A DNA stretch of 18,546 nucleotides, from positions 1 to 18,546 of the forward strand of contig CAZAIO010000051.1 of assembly GCA_964485235.1 (NCBI GenBank). The letters are read 5' to 3'. Shown here piece after piece: positions 8,149-15,411 of this stretch (positions within the stretch are counted from its first letter, which is position 1; every line of letters begins with the position of its first letter). A model generated the notes under the pieces. That model was not told the DNA's origin. It searched no databases and saw nothing but the letters and a program-made list of their open reading frames with translations. The translations under genes and the position numbers were made by a program. This DNA is from CAZAIO01 sp964485235. GTDB lineage: Bacteria > Chloroflexota > Dehalococcoidia > GIF9 > UBA5629.

Positions 8149-8258
8149 GCACATGTGTACAGATATGATAAATACAGATGAACGGTCCGGTACTTTATGC
8201 CTGTAAATCGGGTATGTACAAAGTTTGCGGAGGTTGTATGACCCTGTTCAGAAATTAT

Positions 8259-9524
8259 CTATTTGCTGTCTATTCGGTCAAACTTTGTATAAGGCTGTAA
8301 TGCTTCCGGTATAAGGATACTGCCGTCGGCTTGCTGATAGTTTTCCAGGAGCGCAATGACTACCCGGGGCAGTGCCAGCCCCGAACCGTTTAAAGTGTGA
8401 ACGAATTGCGGCTTTGCCTGTTTATCCGGTCTGTAACGGATATTGGCCCTTCTTGCCTGGAAATCGGTGCAATTACTGCAAGAGCTTACTTCAAGCCATT
8501 CATTGCAACCCGGTGCCCACATTTCGATATCGTAAGATTTTGCAGAAGCGAATCCAATGTCGCTGGTACAGAGGCTAAGCACCCTGTAAGGGATATTAAG
8601 CTTCTGGCAGATGTGTTCCGAATCGTGCAACATCCCCGCCAGTTCTTTCATTGATTCCGCGGGGTCGCAGTACTTATACAGCTCGACCTTATCGAACTGA
8701 TGACCTCTTTTAATACCCCGTGTGTCTTTTCCCGCTGCCATCTTTTCTCTACGGAAACAGGCTGTATACGCAACATATCTGATAGGAAGCATTTCCGATG
8801 AAAGTATTTCATCCCGGTGCATATTGGTCAGAGGGACTTCTGCGGTAGGTATGAACCAGTAGTCTTCTTCTGCATCGTGATACAGGTTATCGGCGAATTT
8901 CGGCAGGTTGCTTGAGGCGATCAGACATTCTTTCTTCACCATATAAGGAGGATAAACTTCAGTATATCCATGTTCAAAAATATGAAGGTCAAGCATAAAG
9001 TTGATAAGCGCACGTTGCAGGTGGGCTCCTGCCTTTTTTAATATATAAAAACGTGTGCCTGAGAGCCTTACACCGCGCGGGAAATCGATAATATCATGTT
9101 TTTCCGCCAGGTCCCAGTGCGGGAGGGGTGTAAAATCGAATTCCGGCGGTTTACCCCATGTGCGTTCTACCACGTTATCGTCCGCGCTTGTACCAAGCGG
9201 TACGCTGCTATCCGGAATGTTCGGTATCCGTAAAAGATGGTCGTCAAGCAGTGATTGCAGTTCCACAGTTTTCTTTTCCAGTGCGGAGATTTCCTCACCG
9301 ACCTGGCGCATTTCTGTGATAAGTTTTGGCGGTTTTTCCGGCATCTTGCCGAGTTGTTTACTTACCTCATTGCGTTTTGCCCTGAGTAATTCTGCCTCGT
9401 GAAGCAATGCACGGTAATCTTCATCAAGTTTGATTATTTCATCGAGCGGTGCGCTGTCGCTGCGGTTTCGAAGCGCAGCCCGAACAAGGTCGGGATTCTC
9501 TCGAATGAGTCTAATATCCAGCAT
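8259..9524 (-). CDS. serS: Seryl-tRNA synthetase
   Basis: 421 aa, the normal length for bacterial SerRS. It charges tRNA-Ser (and tRNA-Sec, where present) with serine in the cytoplasm. Seen: the N-terminal antiparallel coiled-coil arm (about residues 27-105, rich in Lys/Glu/Leu) that grips the long variable arm of the tRNA; the class II core with TAEVPL; motif 2 with CFRRE and the loop GKDTRGIKRGHQFDKVE; and motif 3 GSGLALPR near residue 380. ATG start with AGGAA 6-7 bases upstream. It is the last gene of greA-lysS-serS, 14 bases after lysS, and so is probably cotranscribed. All class II signature residues look intact. Confidence 0.97.
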   Translation of the reverse strand: MLDIRLIRENPDLVRAALRNRSDSAPLDEIIKLDEDYRALLHEAELLRAKRNEVSKQLGKMPEKPPKLITEMRQVGEEISALEKKTVELQSLLDDHLLRIPNIPDSSVPLGTSADDNVVERTWGKPPEFDFTPLPHWDLAEKHDIIDFPRGVRLSGTRFYILKKAGAHLQRALINFMLDLHIFEHGYTEVYPPYMVKKECLIASSNLPKFADNLYHDAEEDYWFIPTAEVPLTNMHRDEILSSEMLPIRYVAYTACFRREKMAAGKDTRGIKRGHQFDKVELYKYCDPAESMKELAGMLHDSEHICQKLNIPYRVLSLCTSDIGFASAKSYDIEMWAPGCNEWLEVSSCSNCTDFQARRANIRYRPDKQAKPQFVHTLNGSGLALPRVVIALLENYQQADGSILIPEALQPYTKFDRIDSK

Positions 9525-9538
9525 TTCAAATTCCTGTA

Positions 9539-11017
9539 CTATTTGCTTTTAAGTTGAGGGAACAAAATCACATCTCTTATCGATTGCTTGTTCAAAAGCA
9601 GCATAACCAGGCGGTCGATGCCGATTCCCAGCCCTCCCGTAGGAGGCATCCCGTATTCCATGGCAAGGAGGAAGTCCTCATCGATGACTTCCTGTTCATC
9701 TTCAACGTTTTCGTAAATGCGACCTTCAAGTTGTTTACGGAAACGTTTTTCCTGTTCCTGGGGATCGTTAAGTTCGGTAAACGAATTTGCAATTTCCATC
9801 GTAGCGGCAAATCCCTCAAAACGCTCTACCAGTTTATCATTATCCAGTCTGTTCTTTGCCAGCGGGGACATATCGACAGGATAATCGACGAGAAATGTGG
9901 GCTGGATAAGGTTCGGCTCTACATAGGTCGATACAAGCTCATCGATCAATCTCCCTCTGTCTTTTGAAGGGTCGACCCAGTTTCCCAGTTGTTCCATTCT
10001 CTTGCGCAGAGATTCTGCGTCAGGGAATGCAGCAAAATCAATACCACAACTGTCTTTTATTGCCTCACGCAGCGGCAGACGTCCCCAGGGAGGATCGAAA
10101 TTAATTATATCGTTGCCGTACTTGATTTTAGTGCTCCCCATAACATCTGTGGCAATATGGCATATCATGTCTTCAACCAGTTTCATCATGTCGTTGTAGT
10201 CGGCATATGCCTGGTATATTTCGATCAGGGTAAATTCAGGATTATGTTTCGTGGATATTCCCTCATTACGGAACACGCGCCCGATTTCATATACTCTGTC
10301 GAATCCGCCTATTATCAGGCGTTTCAGATGAAGCTCCAGCGCGATGCGCATGTACAGGTCCAGGTCCAGTGTCTGATGGTGAGTGATGAAGGGACGGGCG
10401 AGAGCTCCTCCGGCAATCGACTGCAATACCGGGGTTTCCACTTCGATGAATTCACGGTCGTTTAAAAACTGGCGCAGCGAAGTGATTATACGGCTGCGTT
10501 TGACGAATACCTGTTTGCTTTCATCGTTGGATATCAGGTCGAGGTAGCGTTGCCGGTAACGTTTCTCCACATCGACAAGGCCATGCCATTTCTCAGGAAG
10601 TGTTTGCAATGCTTTTGACAGTAGCTTGAAATCGGAGACTTCAAGGGTAATTTCCTCGGTTTTCGTGCGGAATAATTTACCGCAGGCGCCGATAATATCA
10701 CCTATATCAAGGTCTTTAAGGCAATTATATTTCTCTTCGCCCAGATGTTCTTTGCTGAAATGGAGTTGTATCTTGCCGGAACCGTCTTTTATGTCCATGA
10801 AGGCTATCTTGCCCATAAGACGGTTTGCACTAATCCGCCCGGCAACGTTAAAATCGGGACTTTCAGCGCCTTCTTTCTCGTGTTTTTTAAAAAGGGTTAT
10901 CGCTTCCTGAACAGTATGACTTCTGTGGTAACGATTAGGATAAGGATTGACACCGCGGTCACGAATTCTTTTTAGTTTTTCAAGGCGCTGCTGGACAATA
11001 TTTTCCGATCTAGGCAT
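9539..11017 (-). CDS. lysS: Lysyl-tRNA synthetase, class II
   Basis: 492 aa, full length. It attaches lysine to tRNA-Lys. Seen: an N-terminal OB-fold anticodon-binding domain (about 55-145, with GRISANRLMGKIAFMDIKD); the hallmark VEKRYRQRYLDL near 150; motif 2 RVFRNEGIST followed by HNPEFTLIEIYQAY; and motif 3 GLGIGIDRLVML close to the C-terminus. The start ATG lies 5 bases after the greA stop, with only a weak ribosome site, so translation is probably coupled to greA. A common bacterial order places greA just before lysS; the two are often cotranscribed. Confidence 0.97.
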   Translation of the reverse strand: MPRSENIVQQRLEKLKRIRDRGVNPYPNRYHRSHTVQEAITLFKKHEKEGAESPDFNVAGRISANRLMGKIAFMDIKDGSGKIQLHFSKEHLGEEKYNCLKDLDIGDIIGACGKLFRTKTEEITLEVSDFKLLSKALQTLPEKWHGLVDVEKRYRQRYLDLISNDESKQVFVKRSRIITSLRQFLNDREFIEVETPVLQSIAGGALARPFITHHQTLDLDLYMRIALELHLKRLIIGGFDRVYEIGRVFRNEGISTKHNPEFTLIEIYQAYADYNDMMKLVEDMICHIATDVMGSTKIKYGNDIINFDPPWGRLPLREAIKDSCGIDFAAFPDAESLRKRMEQLGNWVDPSKDRGRLIDELVSTYVEPNLIQPTFLVDYPVDMSPLAKNRLDNDKLVERFEGFAATMEIANSFTELNDPQEQEKRFRKQLEGRIYENVEDEQEVIDEDFLLAMEYGMPPTGGLGIGIDRLVMLLLNKQSIRDVILFPQLKSK

Positions 11018-11022
11018 GATAA

Positions 11023-11490
11023 TCAGCTGATTTCAATTATTTTTAGTGTAAAAATACCGGCAGGTGTGGTAACGTCTACTTTATTGCCGATTTTTTTCCC
11101 TAAAAGAGCCTGTCCGACCGGAGACTCGTTAGAAATTTTTCCTTCGATAGGATTGGATTCAGTGCTTCCGACAATCGTATATTGCTCTATTTTCCCGTCC
11201 TGATTCTGAATGAGCACCTTGTTGCCCAGTTCAACTGTATCAGGTAAAACAGGCGATTCGATAATAGCGGCATTTTTCATGATATTTTCAAGCATCAATA
11301 TTCTTCCTTCGACGAAAGCCTGTTCGTTTTTCGCATCATCATATTCGGCATTATTCTCTGTGCCGCCCACCTCCCTCGCCCTTTTAATCTTTTCCGCCAC
11401 TTCAGGTCTCCGCACCATCATCAGGTGCTGGAGCTCCTTTTCCAAATTTGCCAGTCCCTCTTTTGTAATGCGAATATCTTTCTGTCCCAT
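11023..11490 (-). CDS. greA: Transcription elongation factor GreA with altered tip
   Basis: 155 aa, standard length. GreA enters the RNA polymerase secondary channel and stimulates cleavage of backtracked RNA. Seen: an N-terminal coiled coil (about 10-75) with VRRPEV and NAEYDDAKNEQ, and a C-terminal FKBP-like domain with SPVGQALLGKKIG. At the tip, E. coli has GDLKENAEY with the Mg-binding D41 and E44; here the aligned sequence is GGTENNAEY, so those positions are G43 and N46. E45 is the only acidic residue left at the tip itself. Cleavage activity may be reduced or use a different geometry. ATG start with GAGGG about 8 bases upstream. First gene of the lysS-serS operon. A terminator stands between its promoter and the start codon (see 11522-11553). 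Confidence 0.95.
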   Translation of the reverse strand: MGQKDIRITKEGLANLEKELQHLMMVRRPEVAEKIKRAREVGGTENNAEYDDAKNEQAFVEGRILMLENIMKNAAIIESPVLPDTVELGNKVLIQNQDGKIEQYTIVGSTESNPIEGKISNESPVGQALLGKKIGNKVDVTTPAGIFTLKIIEIS

Positions 11491-11521
11491 AAGACATCCC
11501 TCGCTTTCATTCGAAGGTAGT

Positions 11522-11553
11522 AAAAAAGACTGAGAATAGCAGCACTCTCAGTC
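11522..11553 (-). terminator. Intrinsic terminator within the greA leader
   Basis: Read on the minus strand, GACTGAGA and TCTCAGTC form a perfect 8-bp stem around a 10-base loop, followed at once by six T. It begins about 15 bases after the predicted start of the greA transcript and ends 32 bases before the greA ATG, so it should release a short RNA of about 45-50 nt unless polymerase reads through. Confidence 0.8.
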
Positions 11554-11574
11554 AGATGGCAATGTTTAATCCAC

Positions 11575-11603
11575 ATTATATGATGCTTTGTTCTGGTTGT
11601 AAA
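11575..11603 (-). promoter_or_regulatory. Sigma-70 promoter of greA-lysS-serS
   Basis: On the minus strand: -35 TTTACA (11603-11598), 17-bp spacer, -10 TATAAT (11580-11575). This is nearly consensus. Predicted start is near 11568. Its -35 overlaps the -35/spacer region of the divergent promoter for the BioD-like gene. Confidence 0.75.
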
Positions 11604-11622
11604 GTAGAAAGCATGATATAAT
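11594..11622 (+). promoter_or_regulatory. Extended -10 promoter of the BioD-like gene
   Basis: TGATATAAT at 11614-11622 is a perfect extended -10. The -35 at 11594-11599 (TGGTTG) is weak. Predicted start is near 11629, which leaves a normal leader for the ATG at 11652 but only about 5 bases for the ATG at 11634. Confidence 0.6.
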
Positions 11623-11651
11623 AGGTCGGCTAAATGAGTCGGGAGGGTGCA

Positions 11652-12710
11652 ATGAATACCTTGTACATTGCTTCTATTGAGTCTGCAGGAAAAACTTCGT
11701 TATGTGCCGGTATCGGAGGCAAATTGCTCAGCCAGGGGAAAAAAGTCGGATATGTTATGCCCGTACGGCTTTCGGAGACAGGAAGTGCCGGTGATCTTGA
11801 GAGTATTGAATTTTTAAAAGAAGCGCTCAAGCTCAATGATCCGCTTGAATCGATCTCTCCGGTTGTACTATCTCAAAAGGAACTCTGGGATAATCTCACC
11901 GATGATTCGCAGCAATTTGTGAAGACGATAAAAGAAACAGTGACAAAAATTGCGAAGGGAAAGGATATAGTCATAGTCGAAGGGCTGAGCGATTTGATTG
12001 TAGACAATGTAGCGACACTCGGGTGCTATAAGATAAGTGAGGCATTGAAATCAAAAGTAATTATAGTCCTTCAATATTTTGAATCTTTGAGCCCTTCTAC
12101 TCTGGTACGCGTGGCCGAAGAACTGGGGGAAAACCTGATAGGAGTGATCGTAAATTTTGTTCCCGAGCCGAGACTCGAAGCAATAAAAAAACAACTCACC
12201 GATTCGTTCCAGGAAGCCGGAATCAAATTACTGGGAGTACTTCCTGAAGTGCGCAGTTTGCTCGGCATAACGGTGGATGAAATTGCTTCAGCACTGGGGG
12301 GGGAGATTATTACTTGTCCGGAAAACGCCGGAGAGCTTATTGAAAATGTTATGGTGGGAGCAATGACGATAGATTCCGGTATCGATTATTTCAACAGGAA
12401 ATCTAATAAAGCTGCAGTGATCAGGGGTGAACGGGCTGACATGCAGCTTGCTGCCCTCGAAACATCGACCAGAAGTCTTATTCTCACCAATGCGGTCAGA
12501 CCGTTGAAACAGGTCATATATCAGGCGGAAAGCAAACACGTACCTATTGTTGTATCTCCCGACGATACGGAGCAGACGATTAACAATATAGTAGAAAGCC
12601 TGTCAAAAAGTACCTTCAATAATTTAAGGAAGCTTAAGAGGTTCGGTCAGATTCTTGATCGCAATGTGGATATGGAATATATCTTTAGCGCCCTGGCAAT
12701 GAAACACTAG
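11652..12710 (+). CDS. BioD-like / DRTGG-domain protein (phosphotransacetylase N-terminal type)
   Basis: 352 aa. The N-terminal half is a P-loop NTPase of the BioD/CobQ fold (ESAGKTS, K14-T15, near the start; VIVEGLSDL as the second acidic region near 100). The C-terminal half has the DRTGG-domain character (about 230-330: GAMTIDSGIDYF, AVIRGERADMQLAAL, LILTNA). This combination is the one found at the N-terminus of some long phosphotransacetylases, here as a free protein. Its reaction is not known; a regulatory or nucleotide-sensing role is inferred. The usual DRTGG residues are largely absent from the motif that names the domain. I chose ATG 11652 over the in-frame ATG at 11634 because GGAGG lies 5 bases before it and the predicted transcript starts near 11629. 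It diverges from greA and overlaps the DUF2007 gene by 4 bases tail-to-tail. Confidence 0.85.
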   Translation: MNTLYIASIESAGKTSLCAGIGGKLLSQGKKVGYVMPVRLSETGSAGDLESIEFLKEALKLNDPLESISPVVLSQKELWDNLTDDSQQFVKTIKETVTKIAKGKDIVIVEGLSDLIVDNVATLGCYKISEALKSKVIIVLQYFESLSPSTLVRVAEELGENLIGVIVNFVPEPRLEAIKKQLTDSFQEAGIKLLGVLPEVRSLLGITVDEIASALGGEIITCPENAGELIENVMVGAMTIDSGIDYFNRKSNKAAVIRGERADMQLAALETSTRSLILTNAVRPLKQVIYQAESKHVPIVVSPDDTEQTINNIVESLSKSTFNNLRKLKRFGQILDRNVDMEYIFSALAMKH

Positions 12711-12931
12711 TCCTGCACATTCAGGATAAGCTTTGCCTGTTCGGCGTATGAAGCGGGCACCTGCACTTTTACCTGTCCCAATCCATCAACTGTAATACCA
12801 TATACTATACCGGCACTTTCATAGCTGAGTAAAGCAGGTATGCCTTCACTCTCAAGGCGTCCTTTTACAATTTCAGCTTCCACAGGATTACCCGCTAAAA
12901 AAACTGTTACCAGAGGCTTTTCTTTATTCAT
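12707..12931 (-). CDS. DUF2007-family small protein
   Basis: 74 aa. It matches the DUF2007 pattern (putative signal-transducing protein): a beta strand VTVFLAGN, helix PVEAEIVKGRLESEGIPALL, then QVKVQVPASYAEQAKLIL. These are small ferredoxin-like folds, sometimes fused to zinc ribbons, with no proven reaction. ATG start with only a distant purine-rich stretch, so the start is less certain. The stop codon overlaps that of the BioD-like gene by 4 bases, so the two transcripts must overlap at their 3' ends. Confidence 0.82.
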   Translation of the reverse strand: MNKEKPLVTVFLAGNPVEAEIVKGRLESEGIPALLSYESAGIVYGITVDGLGQVKVQVPASYAEQAKLILNVQD

Positions 12932-13084
12932 TTGTTTTCTATTCGTGCCTTTCTCCCGTTTATGTCCGTCACAACATCCGGTGTTTATCGTGGAAACCGG
13001 TAAGGCAAAACGGTATTAAATTAACAGTGAAACAATGAGTTGAACCGGACAGAAATACATAGAGGTAGTGGTCCGCAAGTACCT

Positions 13085-13132
13085 GAAAAGAAATAAATAG
13101 CCGCAGCTGAAAGTCGATCCAGCTACGGCTAT
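13085..13132 (-). terminator. Intrinsic terminator of the Cys-rich protein gene
   Basis: On the minus-strand RNA, 13132-13121 and 13108-13097 form a 12-bp stem, complete with one G-U wobble, around a 12-base loop. It is followed by a U-rich tract (TTATTTCTTTT). The pair that wobbles on this strand is an A-C mismatch on the other, supporting minus-strand use. It lies 40 bases after the stop at 13172. Confidence 0.8.
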
Positions 13133-13171
13133 CAATATTCAACAAATAGTATTTAGAGCAGCTACTTTATA

Positions 13172-13828
13172 TTAATCTAGACAGGCGCTGCTATCATCGA
13201 GGTTGCACTGTAATGCCCAGACATCGGAAGAGCATTCAGAATGCGGAGCACCTGTAATTCCCCAGTCACCACCACCGGCAGAATCGCGCCGTGCGCTTGT
13301 TCCGAAATGATTGGGATGGTCGTTGTTTATTCTGGGGAGATCAGACAGGTCATCGCCGGACCAACCTTTGTTCGCGAAAGCAAGGCTTACACCCCAGCAG
13401 CAGCAGCAATGTGCATAGCCATATGATGTTTCACTTAAACAGGAAGCAGGTTCGGGTGGCAACTGGCATTCTGTTCCCGGACATTCGGTGGCATCCTTAC
13501 AAACATCTGGATCGGTGCAGCATCCGAGGTTACCGGTCTCACTGTTGCAGCATGCGCATGAACCGAAACATTTACCCGGGTCAGACTCAATCTGAGAGCA
13601 TGCATTATGCAATACATGCGGGTAAGCAAGGCCGGCTAACCGCGACATTGCCGTGATGGGCGTCTTGCCCCAGTTGTTCAGGTAAAGAAAACAAGAGTCC
13701 GAATTGTCTTCCCATTTAACAGTATCGTAGCTGCAGTCTTCTGCTAATGAACCGGCAAATACCTGGGCCGGAATAAGAACTATAGAAATTACCAGCATCA
13801 AGACAAAAAGCAAACCTACCTTCTTCAT
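13172..13828 (-). CDS. Secreted cysteine-rich protein, unknown
   Basis: 218 aa. A Sec signal peptide is clear: MKK, a hydrophobic core of about 17 residues, then AQVFA-G, with cleavage likely after residue 25. The mature part has 20 cysteines, including CFGSCACC, GCC and a run of four (HCCCCWG). The last third has few cysteines and is rich in Asp/Gly/Ser/Asn (LPRINNDHPNHFG, DSAGGGDWG). No membrane span follows the signal, so it is an exported soluble or surface protein. The pattern could bind metal or hold many disulfides; it matches no family I recognise. A good AGGAGG precedes the ATG, and a near-consensus promoter and a strong terminator flank it as a single gene, suggesting high expression. 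Confidence 0.85.
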   Translation of the reverse strand: MKKVGLLFVLMLVISIVLIPAQVFAGSLAEDCSYDTVKWEDNSDSCFLYLNNWGKTPITAMSRLAGLAYPHVLHNACSQIESDPGKCFGSCACCNSETGNLGCCTDPDVCKDATECPGTECQLPPEPASCLSETSYGYAHCCCCWGVSLAFANKGWSGDDLSDLPRINNDHPNHFGTSARRDSAGGGDWGITGAPHSECSSDVWALQCNLDDSSACLD

Positions 13829-13866
13829 TGGGATACCTCCTATTACTGTATAAGAATTTAGACTAA

Positions 13867-13895
13867 ATTGTACAGACTATAAATTTGCTTGTCAA
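13867..13895 (-). promoter_or_regulatory. Strong sigma-70 promoter of the Cys-rich gene
   Basis: On the minus strand: TTGACA (13895-13890), 17-bp spacer, TACAAT (13872-13867). A 7-base direct repeat, AATAGGT twice (13894-13907) plus a partial third copy, abuts the -35 and may be an activator site. Confidence 0.75.
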
Positions 13896-13922
13896 TAGGT
13901 AATAGGTAATACTTTTGGCAGG

Positions 13923-13953
13923 TCTTGAAAAATATAATTTCAAGAGATACAAT
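13923..13953 (+). promoter_or_regulatory. speD-speE promoter with overlapping inverted-repeat operator
   Basis: -35 TTGAAA (13925-13930), 17-bp spacer, -10 TACAAT (13948-13953). A perfect inverted repeat, TCTTGAAA-N7-TTTCAAGA (13923-13945), covers the -35 and most of the spacer, the usual place for a repressor. Predicted start is near 13960, giving a 5' leader of about 75 nt. A small hairpin is possible at 13991-14007. Confidence 0.6.
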
Positions 13954-14033
13954 TACAGTTTGTTGTTTTCAGATGGGCTCAAAATATTTCCGAGAGGTCT
14001 CATCGGACAATAATCTCAAGGAGGGAAGGTGAT

Positions 14034-14414
14034 TTGGATGCACTCGGAAGACATCTGCTATTAGAACTCAAAAATTGTAACAGGGAGGTACTCAATGACG
14101 TAGATTATTTAAAGAAGTGTCTAATCGAAACTGCGGAAAAAATTGGAGCAACAGTAGTTAATTCAGCGTTTCATCAATTCAGCCCTTACGGAATAAGCGG
14201 TGTGGTTGTAGTTGCCGAGTCCCATTTATGTATCCATACGTGGCCGGAATACGGATATGCAGCCGTAGATGTATTTACATGCGGCAGTACAATCGAACCG
14301 TCCGATGCAGTCGACCTCCTGGTGAGCAAGCTGGAAGCAGGAGATTCGACTTATATGGAATTGAAACGGGGTCTGGTAAAGATTGAGACCGGAAGCTGTG
14401 GAATAAAAGTATGA
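14034..14414 (+). CDS. speD: S-adenosylmethionine decarboxylase proenzyme
   Basis: 126 aa, the prokaryotic single-domain (Thermotoga/Bacillus) type. It decarboxylates AdoMet to give the aminopropyl donor for polyamines. The proenzyme cuts itself before Ser63 (AE62-S63-HLCIHTWPE), and this serine becomes the pyruvoyl cofactor. His68 and Cys83 (VFTCG), the other processing and catalytic residues, are present at the same positions as in the Thermotoga enzyme. The start is TTG: AAGGAGGG lies about 9 bases upstream and the protein then begins with the family's ALGRHLLLEL. The last bases overlap the speE start. Confidence 0.95.
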   Translation: MDALGRHLLLELKNCNREVLNDVDYLKKCLIETAEKIGATVVNSAFHQFSPYGISGVVVVAESHLCIHTWPEYGYAAVDVFTCGSTIEPSDAVDLLVSKLEAGDSTYMELKRGLVKIETGSCGIKV

Positions 14415-15337
14415 GCGATACAGATAATCCTGATAAACGTAGCTGGTTACGCGATGAGATAAATCCTTATCTTGTCCAGCTTCATCATGTCAGGGAGGTA
14501 CTGTATTCCGGACATTCGGAATATCAGTCCATAGAAATTGTAGATACTGATAGCTTTGGCTTATGTCTCGTGCTTGATGGAAAGATCCAGTCAAGCGAGA
14601 GTGATGAATTCATTTATCACGAGGCACTTGTCCATCCGTCTATGCTCAGCCATCGGGACCCGTCCAGGGTTTTAATAGCCGGTGGTGGGGAAGGGGCTAC
14701 TTTACGTGAAGTGCTGGCATACCGTGCGGTAAAAAAGGTAACGATGGTGGATATCGACAGCCATGTAATAGAGGTCTGCCGCCGTTTCTTGCCATCGATA
14801 CACCGTGGTGCTTTCGACGACCCACGGGTGACTATATATTTTGATGACGCCCGGAAATGGATACAGGAAACTCCGGAAGTATTTGATGTTATTATCATCG
14901 ACCTTGTCGAACCGCAGAAGGACAGCCCGGCGTATTTACTGTATACACAGGAATTTTACAAAATGGTTCAACAGAGACTGGCCCCCGACGGCATAGTATG
15001 TGTCCAGTCCGGTGCTGCCGGATGGGCTAATTTGCACAACTATACGGCAATAAACCATACGCTTTCCAGCATTTTCGCGATAGTATGTCCATACCAGGTG
15101 TATGTTCCCTCATTCGTCGATATATGGGGATTTAATACGGCATCTCAAAAGTGTAATCCCGCCGGTCTTTCAATAGAAGAAATCAATATGAAAATTGCCG
15201 GGTCTCTTGGCAGCGAGCTAAAGTCCTATGACGGGACGAGTCATCAGGCAATGTTTTCTCCTTCAAAGCACGTCAGAAGCGAGCTGGCTACGGAAAAAAG
15301 AATCATCACCGACGAAAACCCTATTTTCGTTTACTAG
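14411..15337 (+). CDS. speE: Polyamine aminopropyltransferase (spermidine synthase family)
   Basis: 308 aa. It transfers the aminopropyl group of decarboxylated AdoMet to an amine. Seen: an N-terminal beta domain, the SAM-fold GGGEGATLREVL near residue 93, the acidic VDID that binds the donor ribose, DDARKW, and the active-site segment IIDLVEPQKDSPAYLLYTQEFY. In the usual enzyme this reads D-x-x-D-P; the second Asp is Glu here. The sequence is closer in wording to the Thermus SpeE (YHE.LVHP.ML, GAFDDPR, PA.LLYT.EFY) than to E. coli SpeE. The Thermus enzyme uses agmatine, so the acceptor may be agmatine, putrescine or both. ATG overlaps the speD stop (ATGA), so the two are translationally coupled. 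Confidence 0.93.
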   Translation: MSDTDNPDKRSWLRDEINPYLVQLHHVREVLYSGHSEYQSIEIVDTDSFGLCLVLDGKIQSSESDEFIYHEALVHPSMLSHRDPSRVLIAGGGEGATLREVLAYRAVKKVTMVDIDSHVIEVCRRFLPSIHRGAFDDPRVTIYFDDARKWIQETPEVFDVIIIDLVEPQKDSPAYLLYTQEFYKMVQQRLAPDGIVCVQSGAAGWANLHNYTAINHTLSSIFAIVCPYQVYVPSFVDIWGFNTASQKCNPAGLSIEEINMKIAGSLGSELKSYDGTSHQAMFSPSKHVRSELATEKRIITDENPIFVY

Positions 15338-15350
15338 CGGCAACGGCACC

Positions 15351-15411
15351 GTTTCACGAAAATCATTAACCACTCATTATTCGTTGAAAACACGTATTTT
15401 TTTATTCTTTT
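15351..15411 (+). terminator. Possible terminator after speE
   Basis: GTTTCACGAA (15351-15360) pairs with TTCGTTGAAAAC (15380-15391) with two bulged bases and a 19-base loop. A T-rich tract (15395-15411) follows. It overlaps the 3' end of the convergent LysR gene. The imperfect stem and long loop keep confidence low. Confidence 0.35.

Noticed and set aside
8210..8244. Hairpin downstream of serS as an operon terminator
   Set aside because: The stem is broken by an internal loop and no T-tract follows on the minus strand.
9989..10465. Open frame of 158 codons on the plus strand
   Set aside because: Antisense to lysS, which is intact and conserved throughout.
13960..14033. SAM riboswitch or other known riboswitch in the speD leader
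   Set aside because: The leader is about 75 bases, with one small hairpin and none of the multi-helix core or conserved bases of SAM riboswitches.
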